Source: Vanilla planifolia (taxonomy: Eukaryota; Streptophyta; Magnoliopsida; Asparagales; Orchidaceae). Taken from it: a stretch of DNA of 64,000 nt. Of this stretch, positions 14,401 to 28,100 are shown piece after piece. Numbering within the stretch: the stretch's first letter is position 1; every line of letters begins with the position of its first letter. Position numbers and translations under genes: made by a program. The notes beneath the pieces are model-generated. The model worked only from the letters and a program-made list of their open reading frames with translations. It did no database searches and was not told the origin of the DNA. The DNA is taken from positions 17,827,501 to 17,891,500 of the forward strand of contig CM043869.1 in assembly GCA_023846275.1 (NCBI GenBank), in the 5' to 3' direction.

Positions 14401-15343
14401 AGTCAAGACATGAACTCTTTCCTTTTAAGAGAAGTAATAAGGACAAGTCTCCTAATAACACCTCACCTTTGCTTATTATAACTTCAATTCTTTCTCAAGA
14501 AAGCATTATTTTCCCCAACTTTAGCTACTCTCCTCACTTCTTTTCTCATCACTCTTCTCGAATTCTTCATGCATAAGACAATAGTCCACACTCGCTCTTC
14601 ATTTATATCTAAATGTAGCTTAAAGCTTAAAAATCTCCTAAACACTTTTATTAGATAAGGATTAAACACAATTACATAAGGTTAACATAATTAATATTTT
14701 AAATAAAATAACATAATCCCTTTAACTTCAAAAATTAATCTGTAATTCACTTGCTCTCTAAAAATAATAATATAAATATTATTGGCTTTCTCATGATGAG
14801 CTTTTACAAGATATGTATAATTTCTAAAATCTAAAATTATTTATAAACCAACATTTTTTATACACTATAAAATATAAATATTTTATTCTAACATATATCA
14901 AAATTAGAATTTAATATATAAGGTTCAATTTTCATGATGCCACGCCTAATGTAATTTGGGCTAATTGCATAATGCAATAAGTTGTGTATAGTCAATACAA
15001 ATTACATTGGCCAATTGTATGATTTCATATCACTTATTGCTCTAACACTACTAATCACACAATATAATTGATGATCATATAATATGATCTAAGCTAATCC
15101 TAGTAATCTTATTAAACATATTCTAGAACAACTTGAAGTGCAAAACACATGACCTACATGCTAATACATCATCATCAATCCTCAAAATATAGAAAAAATA
15201 TAGATACAAAAACTAAAAATATTAATGTGAAATAGGCATTGAAGTGAGGTACTATGGTATCCTTGAGATGCAACAATTATGTAAGACTATAACTGTAAAG
15301 CTAAGTACATTATTAGTCGTTACAAGGCCAAGTAAAACTTATA
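8491..15343. other. Gene-poor AT-rich DNA
   Basis: No gene was recognised on either strand. Frames up to about 90 codons occur (for example - strand 11370-11648 and 13163-13432), but their products are low-complexity or lack any family motif, and no splice-linked neighbours were found. Segments at 8880-9600 and 14140-14660 are less AT-rich and could be decayed repeat material. 10900-12400 is extremely AT-rich. Confidence 0.55.
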
Positions 15344-15755
15344 TTTTGTTGAAAAATAATAATATTATTTTGATATTAACTCAAAAAGCATAAAATTTTG
15401 TAAAATTTCATCAAATATCAAAGTAAGTATTTCATTGAGAGGTGCTCATTTAAAGGAACTTGTAATTTTTTTTGTTGAATAATTTTGTTGAAAAATAATA
15501 ATATTATTTTGATATTAACTCAAAAAGCATAAAATTTTGTAAAATTTCATCAAATATCAAAGTAAGTATTTCATTGAGAGGTGCTCATTTAAAGGAACTT
15601 GTAATTTTTTTTGTTGAATAATTTTGTTGAAAAATAATAATATTATTTTGATATTAACTCAAAAAGCATAAAATTTTGTAAAATTTCATCAAATATCAAA
15701 GTAAGTATTTCATTGAGAGGTGCTCATTTAAAGGAACTTGTAATTTTTTTTGTTG
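15344..15755. repeat. 139-bp tandem triplication
   Basis: Three nearly identical head-to-tail copies of a 139-bp unit. The marker GTTGAAAAATAATAATATTA recurs with its following G at 15351, 15490 and 15629. Each unit also contains AAAGCATAAAATTTTG and GAGAGGTGCTCATTTAAAGG. I could see essentially no differences between copies, so the amplification is recent compared with the diverged repeats around it. Each unit ends with a T-rich GTAATTTTTTTTGTTG tract, a likely slippage point. No open frame runs through it. Confidence 0.95.
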
Positions 15756-16660
15756 TAATTTTTTATGCACAATTATATTTATTATGAGTTAAGAAAAAAT
15801 AATTGATATATATATATTATTAAGCAATGAAAGCTTTCCATATTTGTCTTATAGGCTTTATAGGTGCTGTGAGAACTTTGGTAGAATTCCAAAGGACTAA
15901 TTCAACGAGGAAAGAAATTCAAGAGAAGGAGAAAGAGGAAAGAAAAAGTAGTAGCCATGAAAGAGGATTAGAGCATAGTAGCAATAGCTTGAGTAAAGAA
16001 AAGTGAGAACAAGGGAAAGAAGAAAGATGTAATTGAGCAATAATAAGTGGAATAGTGGTTTAAAGCAATGTTCATGAAAAAAGTATCTTTAAAATGTGTT
16101 TTTTTCCTTGAGTACAAATTTGAGTGGTGTATTTTGACTTAGAGGATTATGGTTTAGAGATAACATACAATACATTAGTGGATAACATACCATATGTTAA
16201 GGTTGGAAGAGAAAAAATCCACTCTTCATAAGAGAAACTTATAGTATAAGAATATTTTATATATAATATATTTAGTTCAATAAAGTAGATCATAGGATTA
16301 TTGAAAAAATCATATAGTACATAGATATTATTTTGAAATGTATATTAGGTTAATGGTAAGCTACAATAAAAAGAGAGAATGATCTATTTAATTAAAATTA
16401 GGTTCCCAAGTTTAACATATGATATATTATAAATAATGTATAACACATTAAGTTTAGTCTAATTATAACATCATCAATTGTTAAATCAGATATAAACCAA
16501 TATGTATCGTCAAGTGTGTCAAAATTCTAAAGAATAAAATATTTTAAAATATAAAAATGAATATAAAAGTGGATAGAGCTTATCAAAATCAGTCTAACGA
16601 TGGTTGTTTTGTCTCGATTAAAGTTTATTTAGAATTTTTATGTATTATTAAAGTTAATAA
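15756..16660. other. AT-rich spacer, no gene seen
   Basis: Purine-rich around 15880-16030, otherwise AT-rich. No open frame with recognisable motifs, no RNA gene. Confidence 0.5.
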
Positions 16661-16772
<112 letters not shown>

Positions 16773-17339
16773 TGTTTTCAATTTTTCTTAAAACCAAATT
16801 TCTTTTTTCTCTCATCCCCGTGCCTGACGAACCTTAAGTAGGGAGTTCACCTTCGTCAATTAAGAGTTTCGTCGGAGAGTCACTTCACCGATGATGAAGA
16901 CATCAATTGCGAACATCCTTTTGAGGGAATCAAGGATTTGAGTCTGATTTCACCATTGAGGACCTCACATAAGATCGAAAAATTGAAAAATAAAATTTGA
17001 GTTTATTTTTTCAATTTAACTTAAAAATTATGCCAAGAATTGATGCATTTAGCCTTGATTAAGTTTCTATTTGATTATTAGAATGATTAGAAAGGAATTT
17101 GTTAAAGATTTGCAAACTAGGATTTGGGTAAAAAGGGAAAATTGAGCAAGGTAAGTGGAGAAATTTATTTTTGTGATTTAAAAAGTGAGTTTTATAATTC
17201 TATATTGATACTTTGATAATTTTTAATTTATATAAAAATCTATAAACTAAGTTGATGAAATTATAATTTATAAGTTAAAATTGACAAAAAAAGAAAGTTG
17301 AATGGCTACAAAACTATCCTAAACAGTAAGTAAAAAACC

Positions 17340-18850
17340 TATGAGGAAGGCTTTCTATATGAATAACATGTGTATATGTGTTGTAATGCTAATTTATTTA
17401 AATTAAGATCATGCTTGTGAATTTTATACTAAGCATGTGTTTTTGATGTACTGATGTCATGCTATTTTATGTATCTACACAAAAATATGTACTTACAACT
17501 GGATATATGCTTTCTTTTTGTTAATAAATTATTATGTAAAATTGTTTGACATAATTAATTATACAAGCATGATATATGATAAACTAATGCATAAATACTT
17601 TGAAAAATCAAGATTTTATATGTGAACATAAATTAAAAAATGGCAATTGATGATGTATATTAAATGACATAAATATATATCTTGTATTTTATAACTAGTG
17701 GCCATGAGGCAATAAGATTAAGATATTACCACTATGAGATGGTTAATGACCATATAGGTCGTAATATTGAGATATTATCTCTGTGAGGTGATTAGTAGTC
17801 ATACGGGCCATAAGATTGAGATTGTATCATTGTAAGGTGGTTAGTGGCCATGCAGGTCATACTATTGAGATGTCACAAAAATATGTACATAAAAAATATG
17901 ACAAAACTAAATATGATTATGAATGAGAATATAATATAATAAATTAATAAATGAGGTTTTTATTATAAATAAGTAAATTAAAAAATAATTAATATGCAAG
18001 ATTACTTAGTTAAGTAAAAATACACGCTGATAAATAAGCCACATGAAGAAAAGAGATTAATTATGAAATAAAAACCTATATGTGTTTGTTATTTCTTTTA
18101 ATGATTGTAACATATTTTCTCTTTACATTCATTTTAACATGCTTGCTTACATGCTATAGTTGAGGTTATAATTATATCTTATATGTGCTTATCCCAAATT
18201 ATTATTTATTTTATATTTTATATATTTATTTTATTGTTAAAGATAGCCTATTAAGTCAATGATGGTTAGCTTACCATTGTCTTTGGCACTAACATTTTAG
18301 ATACAACAAAAACATAATAAAAAATATGAGTATTTATTAGAATAATTTGTAAGAAAAGAAAGAATTGAAATTATAAATATTTTTATTATAAGAGTTGTGT
18401 TAAATAATTTATTAATCATATGATAAACTTAGTATTATATATTTAAGTAGAAATTGGTTATAAGATTATGATAAACAGCGAAAATTATGACATGTGAATG
18501 GTATGATAGTTTTGATTATTTATAATCATAGTTATGGATATAAACTGTCTCGTTGTTATATTGTGGATATAACTGCTATATTGTTATACTTATAAATTGA
18601 AAAAATAAACAAAATCTAAGGAAGGTTTTGTCCATTTAAATTTTGAATTTTGGAGAATTAATTGAATATATGACAAAAAAATAATTGATGCTATATTTAT
18701 AGTATCAAAGATGATTTAATTAAAAATAATAAGCGTAAAATTTAATTAAAAAGTAATTTGAGTTAAAATTTAGAAAAAAAAAAGGAGCATCAAACTAATA
18801 ATTTGAGAGAAGGATCAGACAATTTGCTATATAGAGAAAAAAGCCTAAAC
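17340..18850. repeat. Diverged long repeat, copy A
   Basis: Contains three degenerate units of a GGTTAGTGGCCATG...GAGAT motif at about 17695-17880 (period near 60 bp). These are followed by a GATTGTAACATATTTTC block, a TTATTGTTAAAGATAG block and a GGCACTAACATTTTAGATA block. The same blocks recur in the same order about 4.8 kb downstream. The layout resembles LTRs of plant Ty3-type elements, but no coding sequence between the copies confirms that. Confidence 0.45.
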
Positions 18851-21800
18851 TTATCAACATATGCCACATTTAGAAAGGAAAAAAAGGATATAATATGGTA
18901 GAATGTAAGAGTAATAAAGAAAATTAAAGAATAACTTGGTATTAATTAAATAAACCTAATTGTTGATACATATATTAAAAAGAAAAAAAATATTGGAACG
19001 AAACCCATTTTTGAGAACTCAAATAGATAAATCTAGACTGGTATTGAAAACAAAAAATTAATTAAACTGAAAAGGAAGTATTCACATGTATATTTTGCAT
19101 GACATCGTCATTTATTTACATAAAACAAATGATAAGATTTATTTACTTATGTGTGTGTGTGTATGTTTATATGATTAAGACATTTACATGTATTGTTAAA
19201 TTTTTTACTATGCAATATAAAAGTATGAGAATAAAATGAGAAAAAAAACTAAAAAAGAGTGAAATAAATATAGAAATGTTAAATAAAGAAAAATGATATT
19301 ACTAAAAATAAGACTCAACTAAAAGAAGAATAAAAATGTAAAAAAAATGGAAAAAAAATAAAGAGAAAAGGGAGCAAGTAAACATCGACGAAAGTGAATT
19401 TAAAATAACTATATATAGTTATGCACATATACACATGATTATAAAAAACAAAAAATCAAAAATAAAGATATGTATTTCTAAACTCTACTGTTCTGGTAAG
19501 TTATTAGTAAAAGAAGTCAATTATATTATTAATGTCATGATGCTTCTTATTAGAAATTATTTCACAAATATTATTTTTGTTAGTTCCATTTTAAGAATTT
19601 TTTTTATTAGTTTGATTTATTTTTTTAATATTGCTTATTACATAAGACATATCACTAACACATAAAAAGTCATATATAAAATTAAAAATAAGGATAAATA
19701 GACATCCACTCTGAAATGAGAAACTTTGAACATATACACAAGATTACATGAATGAAGAATTGATAATTATCTTATGTACCAGTCAAACTTAGTGTTGCTA
19801 TTGGCCATATAGAACTTATATGCTATATGATAGCCTATAAAAGAAAATAAACGAAAACTAGAAATAATATAATTATTCTTTGTCTAAAAAAATAAAAAAG
19901 AATGGATGCCCTCAAATTTTTTTATTAAGTATTCTAATTATAGTGAAATCATTGATTATTACCTAGGGTTGTGACAGGTTTCTTCATGCAATGCATTGAT
20001 CTTCGAAGCACCTCATAATACTTAGATATCACTCTAATAGTTTTGGTAATATTTTAGTTAGATTTGAACTTGATTTGATGGTAAAGAGGTTTTTGGTGAT
20101 TGTAATTTTCTAATGGCAAATTATTAAAATATGTTTATGGATTGGTACTTCAAAAGTTTTGCATTAACAACACTATTTTTGTATCATTTGAAGGCAAAAA
20201 CAAAAACTTTAAAATAAAATATTATTTAGAATTTCTTTGATATCCAAAATCTTAATTAATAATAAAACTAGAACATATTATTTTTGCTTTTTTGCTTACA
20301 ATGACCCATATCCTTTATTTTCAAATAATTTCTAATTTCAAGGCATTTTAGTAATTTCCCATCTTTCTACATTTTGGTAATTAGTTTTAAGCTCATGTAA
20401 TATGACAACATGTAAAACCTCTAATGATAGTTTTAGTTTTTTAACTTAAAGGATTTTTTTGGAATTTTTCAGCATAAGGTTATCTTTGTTATTTTAAATT
20501 ATTAGTGACATTTTATATAATTTTAGAAAAAATGGGGCTACAAAACATGTCAAAGCAATACAAAAGGACTTTTAAGAGTAATTCCATAATATTTTTAATT
20601 TTTTTAGAAATTTATATTACCTTAAGGACGTTTGTGTAACATGTAACCTTGAAAACTTTCTAATTTATAAATGTTTCTTGCCTTAAAAATGTGCTTACAT
20701 ATTCTAAAAGTAACCATAAATAATTGTTTTGAATTTTTTTTTCTCTGAGATTTTGCAAATATTTTATCACCTAATATATATATATATATATTATTTTCTC
20801 TTATTTAAAAATCTTTTTGATACAATTCTTTGTTTAGGTGGTCATAAAAATCAAGATTAAAACATTGGCGTTCTGTGAGAAATTTTACACAATTGAAGAC
20901 TTAGGCCAACTCTAAGCTAGTTGATTTCTGCATGTTTTATGGCCCCGAGATGCATCGCAATGGTTTGATTTAAATTATTTGTCTAAGAAATAAATGTATT
21001 GGCAAAATTCAATGATCTTCAAGATACTAAAAAGTTAATTTAATTAAATTTTCTTTTTTAAAAAAGAGGGGATAATACTTGTTCCCAACTTACTAAATAC
21101 ATATGCATTCACTTTTCATTGTATTTTTATGTTGCTATAGTGAAACATGGTCATGTTGACTCAAATTGACTTGGGTTTTGTTCAACTAGGATTAAATTAT
21201 CTTGGGTTAAGCTAATTGACTTATTTTGATTAAATTATTTTGTTTTGGCTCAATTTATGTTTAGTTCATGCTTAATTTGGGTTTAAAAGAAGGAAATTAA
21301 TTTATTGAATTATAATGGTGATGAGGAAATCTCTTTCATGATCATTTCAATTTTTCTTTATAAGAAAACCATCAAACAAAACCTAAGAACAATCAAGTAA
21401 CCTAAATGCATGCATATAAAGAGTTAAATGGAGTGTTATGCTTCATTCGGCCATTTATCTATGCATAAACATAAAAAAAATAATGAAAAAGAAAAACATA
21501 TGAATAATTAACCAAACCTCTTATGCAATTATTTGAATTATCAATTTATATGCCCAAGTTTTTTAATTATGAATTTTTTTTCAAATGATCCTCCAAAATG
21601 AAAATGCATGTGAAAGTATTAATAAAAACTGGAGCCCTAATAAAACTCAAAGTGTTAGCTTAAACTCATGCTAAATATAAAAGACATAACATAAAATTTA
21701 AAATAATATAATTCAATATCAAAAACATGTGATATATATATATATATATAACCCTAAAAAACATAAGTAATCTAGTTTCAATTCGCCTTGATGCCCAAAA

Positions 21801-22160
21801 AAATTAAAAAATTATCAAAAAAAATATTTTGATATATATTGTTGTGACATGATGATTTTATTATGTTAAAATATTATTTTCTTGGGTCGTCATATTTTGG
21901 CCTATTTGGGTTTCATTTTCAAAAAATACCTCAACATTTTAAAATCATGATGTTTTATATAAATATCAAAATAATTTTCTTTTATAGTTAATGTGAAATA
22001 ATTTATCTTTATACTCTATTTAGAAGTTTGTCAAGAGTTTTTTACTTAAATAATTTATTCCTCTAACGTGTCTCAGTGCACAGCCTGAAGCATGATCTTA
22101 TTACTTGGTTTCCAGTTATTGATTTTTTTCATTTTATCTCATTTCTACTTTTTTCATTAG
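18851..22160. other. AT-rich DNA between two diverged repeat copies
   Basis: No recognised gene. Contains short (TA)n tracts at about 20778-20791 and 21733-21750. If the flanking blocks are LTRs of an old element, this would be its eroded interior, but no gag or pol motif is visible. Confidence 0.45.
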
Positions 22161-23520
22161 TTTTAGATTCAATGAGCTTTAAAGCATTCTCTTCATTAAC
22201 AACTATGTATATTTGTTTTGTTTTTATTAATGTATTGCTTGTGTGAATTTAACTAGTATATTGTCAAATATAAAAACGTGATATGTCACATGTTGTTTTA
22301 GTTGTATATATCTAGTTATACACTGTGTAATTTGTAAATATGTGCACATGTGAAATAAAATAAATCAAACTACTAATTGAACTAATTAAAATAGATGCAA
22401 TAATTAATAAGATATTTAATTAAAATGTGTTGTTATTTTGCGATTAGTGGCTAGTGTGTAATGTGATTGAATTTTACAGTTATAATAGTTGATAATGGTG
22501 AGCTTATCACATAATTGAGATTTGGCATTGTGATTATGGGAAGTGGTCAGTATGTCATGTTTTGAGATTTATTATTGTGTTGTAATTATTAGCTAATATA
22601 TAGCACAATTGAGATTTGTCATAAAAGAAATGATAATTAATAACATTAAAAGACTGAGTATCTTTTGCTTGAATATATATTATAAATAATTAATAAATGA
22701 GGTATATAATATAGTTAAGTAAAATGAAAAAGAGATATTAATTAACTACCATAAAAGAAAATAGGAGTAGTAGCATGATTATCATAGGTTTACTTAAATA
22801 CCAATAATTAAGACCACATTAAGAGAAGAAAAGAAAAAACAAAGATTTGCATATATATGTTTACCTTTTTTTGATTGTAACACATCTGGTATTGAAACTT
22901 GTTGGCTTATTTAGTTGTTGATAAATTTGTTTTAAACTATTTTATATATATTTATTATTAGATGTAGTTTGTTGAGTCTATATTTGATAATTCACTCTAT
23001 TTTTTGACATTAACCTTTTAATATATTGGAATTTTAATACAAGAATAAACACATATAAAAATAACATACTATAATGATTTTACTTTTGTAAAAAGCTTTT
23101 TAACAAAATTAAAATGATTATTTGTATGGTTATATCATCTAAAGATAACTAGATGTAAATGTAAAATAGATATGTAAGAAATTGTATAGATATAAATATG
23201 AAACTATGTAGACACGTGTTAATTCAATTGTAATATATAATTATGTGGATAATTATGGTCATTATATGCATTAAATTTTTGATTATGCATATGAAAAAAT
23301 AAAAAAAATATAAGAAATATTATTAATGTTTGAAGATTGAAATTTAGAAACAAGAAAGGATATTTAATTTGTTAGGATTTGATAATTAAGTTTTAATTGT
23401 GATTTAGCGAGAAGGGTCGTTCAATAATATAGCAAATCAACAGACATATTAAGATGTTCAACTACAAACATTCATCAATTTAAAAGAGCTATGAAGGTCA
23501 TTTGAAGCTTAGGAAAAAAA
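22160..23520. repeat. Diverged long repeat, copy B
   Basis: Shares ordered blocks with copy A: GCGATTAGTGGCTAGTGTG and repeated TTGAGATTTGGCAT-like units at 22440-22625, GATTGTAACACATCTGG at about 22873, TTATTATTAGATGTAGTTTG at about 22955 and TTTGACATTAACCTTTTAAT near 23003. The order and spacing match, with high divergence. Confidence 0.45.
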
Positions 23521-24620
23521 TAGATGATTATACATAACATGTCATATTATCCATTCAAGACATAATAAACTATCAATTGTTGTCATTATAACTTCACACA
23601 ACTAATATTATTTCTTCCATTTTGATTGAATAATGGTTTTAGGTTAGATAACGAGAGTGTAATGAGAGCAAGAGTATGGGTAAGCAAACATGTGCTCACC
23701 ATTGACAGCATGATGAATTCTATGATTGTATGACATAATATGTTAATATTTGATCATATTTTATGATGTTTTATACATTGAATATTAAAATTATATTTGA
23801 ATATAAGGTTCTATAATTATTTTTTGTAAAGTAATCTTTTATTATGTTTAATTATGTGAAAACATATTTAAATACTTCTATAAGATATTTTATTGTATTA
23901 TTTCGTTTAATGATACCACAACATCTATAATACCTTGATCGTTTACCTTAATGTGCATGTTCTACATACAACACATGAAAGCCTGCAATTGCGATAGACT
24001 AGTAATATTATCATATCATTCTCCAAGATATTTGCAATCGGGAATGTGAATGCATGATTCCCATTTAGCATATGGAATAGACTTTACTATTTTCTTATTT
24101 TTGGTTTTATTTGTTATATACTTGACTATAAATTTATAGAATGGATTGTTTACCAACAAAATCCATGACTAACAAGGTTGATTGAAATAATAGTTAATAA
24201 TACTAACCAACAAGCTTTCCATAACTAATAAAGTTGATTGAAACAATAATTATTGATACTAATTATCAAATTTTATTATATAGAAAAACATTAAAAAATA
24301 ATCATATCCCAATAGTTCTTTACAAAGTTATGTTTTATCAAATTATTCTTGGCTATTTAGTTAATTAATAAAAAATAAATTTAAAATATTTTATTAAAAG
24401 TTAATAAAAAAATACGTTTGATAAATAAATGTTTCATAAATATGTTTATAATGGAATGATTAATATTATAAAATAATTGAAGTAATATTTAATGTTCTAA
24501 TAAAAGAAAAAATAAAAATTTTAGAATTATTTTGAAAGAATATAGTTATATTTTGTTTTTTTATATATTTTTAAAATTTTTGGATTAAAAATATTCATTG
24601 TAAGATGTAGTTAAAAAATT
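23521..24620. other. AT-rich region upstream of the TERT locus
   Basis: No open frame or RNA gene. Very AT-rich, particularly 24260-24620. It would contain the promoter of the TERT locus. A TATA-like element just downstream is listed separately. Confidence 0.5.
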
Positions 24621-24626
24621 AATAAT

Positions 24627-24634
24627 TATATAAA
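24627..24634 (+). promoter_or_regulatory. Candidate TATA box of the TERT locus
   Basis: TATATAAA lies 116 bases upstream of the proposed ATG (24743), a plausible distance for a TATA box plus a short 5' leader. The surrounding DNA is AT-rich, so a chance match is quite possible, and plant TERT promoters are often described as TATA-poor. Confidence 0.3.
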
Positions 24635-24742
24635 AAAAATTATAAGAAGCAGAATTTAAAAGCATTGAACTACTTGAGTTTAAATTGCATGTAAAGGAAC
24701 CGTACAACAGCGAGGACCTTTGTTGAAACAGCTTCTGGGGTG

Positions 24743-25147
24743 ATGGGCGGGAAGAGGAGAAGGCCGCCGGTGCCGGAGGTTCTACGACGGGTATATGGAA
24801 GATGCGTAAAAACCCTCGAGAGCATCATTCTCTCCTTGCTTCCCGATCCTCCGCCGGATTCGCCTCTCAAATGCTCCTGCCATGGGCGGCTCTGCCTGGG
24901 CTGTCTCGGCCGATCTTATCTCATCCGTGACGAAGACCCCGCGGACTACCTTCTCTTTATCACTCATTCTTTCTGTTTTCTTCACCCCCGACGGCCACCG
25001 CCTCCAGCCGACTTCTCCATCACACGGTTTTGTCTGAGCCATGTAAGGGAAAAGTTTCCGAAGCTTAAATCCTTTTTTGATTGGAGCAGAAATATGAAAA
25101 ATGCAGTCATTTGCGTAGTATGCCACAGAGTTTCTGTTACCTTGGAG
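24743..25147 (+). CDS. TERT: TERT exon 1, first copy (TEN-domain N-terminus)
   Basis: N-terminus of telomerase reverse transcriptase, the catalytic subunit that extends chromosome ends in the nucleus; this part forms the TEN domain. The ATG opens MGGKRRRPPVPEVL, then the plant TERT hallmarks RVYG, the pattern C-x-C-x-G-R-x-C-L-G-C (CSCHGRLCLGC), SYLIRDEDPADY and, near the end, NAVICVVCHRVS, matching the NVxC segment of plant TERTs. The DP-x-x-Y-R-x-L-L motif is altered here (DPADYLLFI). A start three bases upstream would be GTG, so 24743 is chosen. The donor GAG|GTAGCT at 25148 keeps the NVxC segment and ends in phase 0. An earlier donor (AT|GTAAGG at 25043) also ends in phase 0 and aligns with the donor of the second copy. 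GC content is far above the surroundings. Confidence 0.85.
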
Positions 25148-28100
25148 GTAGCTAGGTAGTAAGCTATTGCGAATAGCATATCCATTATCATCTGTTCCTA
25201 AAGTTTCGTGAGCAAAATGGAAGGACTGATGTAATGGGGAGAACGACGCGATGGCATAATTTCTATGGCCTAGGTTGGTTTGTTTGTCAATGTTTTTGCT
25301 TTTGCCTTTTTTTCTGAAATAGGCGTTGGCTATTGTGATAAAGTTAGCAAATTACAGACTAGGCAATAGAGGCCGGAAGGCAAAATGACGGCGTCCAGAC
25401 TATTTACATATGCAAAAACGGAATAGAGAACATGTACGGAGGATTACGAAGACCGAAGAACTTAAGTTGGCATCCGAAGAACTAGTGCACCGGTTGGACG
25501 GATTTGGTTGGGTTTGGGCAAGTTGAGTGAAGGTGAGTGGTCCATTATTCAAGGATAACCTGGTTAGATTTGGCTGGGGCAAAGATTAGAGCAGGTCATA
25601 GGCTGGAACAGAGGTTTTGCCTTAAGATTCTTGTTTGTCATGGCTGACATGCATGGATGATAGCGGGCTTTCCATTTTATTTGGGCTGTGGTTGATTTGA
25701 TTGTTGACTTGTCACCGGATAAGGTCTTGGAATTTCTTTCCTTCTAAAAGATGCTAAATTGAGGTAGTGATAGCATTTTTTGTAACCGTTGATGTAGAAT
25801 TATTTGTGGAGAGCCATGAGAATAAATTATCAATAGTGAGAGGTTTGTTGAGAAAAGATTTTTGATACCATCGTCTATGCTGTGGTGCAGCCGAAGAATA
25901 GTTGTTCATGGGTCTCATCGACAGTGAGACAAAGTTTGTAGGATTTGGAAGAAGGAATGCTTAGTTTTGCTAACATGTCGTTGATTTTAAGTTTTTTGCA
26001 ATAGACTAGCCAAAGAGAAGTACGGAATCTCGTTTTGCGACCCTCAAAGCCACATGAAGTTGATATTTGTCCATAATGGGCTAGGCTGTTAGTAAAACAA
26101 GAATAATTTGCTTGATTGAGAGATGGGAGCTAGCAATGAATTGTTGCAAGAAGTCTCTCCAGGTGGCAATAGCCTTCAAATTGGGTGAACTAGGCTTGGT
26201 TGAGCAATCATAGAAATTTAGTTTGTGAGTATATTTTGCATGGGCCTTGGTGGTTTGAAGGCAATCAAAAGTCAAAATCTGCTATCCAAATTTTATTAAA
26301 TAGGATCACGTCACCAGAAGCATGCTTGGATTGTTGTAGTGATTGAGAAATTTTGGTAAGGTAATATTCGCTTAGGAAATTAGAGGCCACCTCTTATCTA
26401 TGTTGTCATGAAGAACAAATGGTCATCAAAGATGGTTTGGAGCTTTGAGGTCTATTTTTGGGATGAAATTTGCTTGGCATCAGAAGTGAAGAATAGCTAA
26501 AGTGATTTATTTGGCCAGGTGAAGTCTTGGCACCAAAGATACCAAGTAGATTGTCAAATGAAGAGCTTGTTCTGGATGCTTTGGTTCAACAGGTTGCAAT
26601 TGGGCAAAGAAATATTTTCAAATGAGAGCAGAACACCCAAGTGGGTGATATGGAGGCTTTTGTTTGGTATGTCAAGTGACTTAATTTGAGCCCAATTGGT
26701 AGCTTTCTTAGTTAAGAAGATAATGCTTTTAGTTCTTTTTTATTTGCAAGTCATTCTATCAAGGATTTTATAGTAAATCATGATTGCTTTGTTTGTTAGA
26801 CCTATCATACAAATTCAGATTATTTAACTTAGAAGGTGAGTAAAATAGAAAGTGGAGAATCACTAATACAAGTTGTAATGAGATGATTACATATTTTTTG
26901 GGCAATAACTCAAGATAATTGATATGCATTTCAAGGTTTCTTGGGTTCTGGTTAGTGATTTCATTGACATTTTTGGGATAATATGGTTGATTTTCGAAAG
27001 AATCATGCTCATAGAATTATAGAATTTCTTGGAGATTAAGGAATAATGTTTACAATTTTTTGAATGTGGAGAATATTCTAGAAAAATACATTTGATTGAT
27101 TTTGTGTTAAATTTACTTTGGTGTAGCAGATGTACATGGACAATTATAGAGCAAACAAATACTTTTGAAAACTAGCAGAGATAAGGCACATGTTGGGATA
27201 AGACTTGAGAACTTGATAAGATGTTCGAGTTTAAGAATGAAAGAAAATTTGTATTAATTAGATCTATAGCAGTAATGATAGCTTTGAAATGTGGTTCAAC
27301 AAAAGGAGGGAGAGGGTGAATTGTTAGAATTAAAAATTTAATTTTTTGAAAATATTTTTAATTTCTATTCTATAATAAAGTTTTGAAAATTCGTTAGAAT
27401 ACAAGGTGCAAAAATTTAAATGTGTATACAAGTGATTTGTAGATGGTTTGGCTTAAAATCAAGCCTATATCTACTTCTGACAAAAAATAGGCATAAAAAA
27501 AATTATATAAGCCTTTTGTTAAAAGACGAGTAGGTTAAATCCTTATAACAAGAAAATAAAAATAGGCTACAACGGCCTTACAATAAAATATAATTGACAA
27601 ATACCAAATTCCCATTGATCAACCCTAATTTGCTTGAGGCAGCCAATCGCCATTTTTTTCTTGGGTTCATCCTAATTAAATTTGGTTGAACAAACTTAGT
27701 CTAATTTCCAAGATTGAGAATTGAGTTTCCAACCTATCCTCATAAAAGAAAGTACAAGTTGGTTCACTCTATATCAATTAAAAATGGCAGTCTCTAGGTG
27801 GCGGAAAGACCCTTGTAACCACATGTAGCACAAGCTAATCAAACTATAGTATTGAAAGCACATTACAATACTCTTCTTTTTAATTCTTCATTTATTTTCT
27901 TGTAAACCAAAGAAAAACAGTGAATTTAAATGGTATTTGGGAGTTAACCATGAATGTTTCAACACTACTCAACCTTAACTTCTGAGTGAATGGAGAGACA
28001 ACATAAAAGACATAAACATGGGTTTCCTCAAACAACATTAAGGGGTGCAATAATCTACAGCAAATTGCAATTTTTGATGGAATTCACAAGGTAAAAATGG

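Noticed and set aside
24782-25191. Two - strand open frames overlapping the first TERT exon
   Set aside because: Shadow frames produced by the GC-rich coding exon; no motifs of their own.
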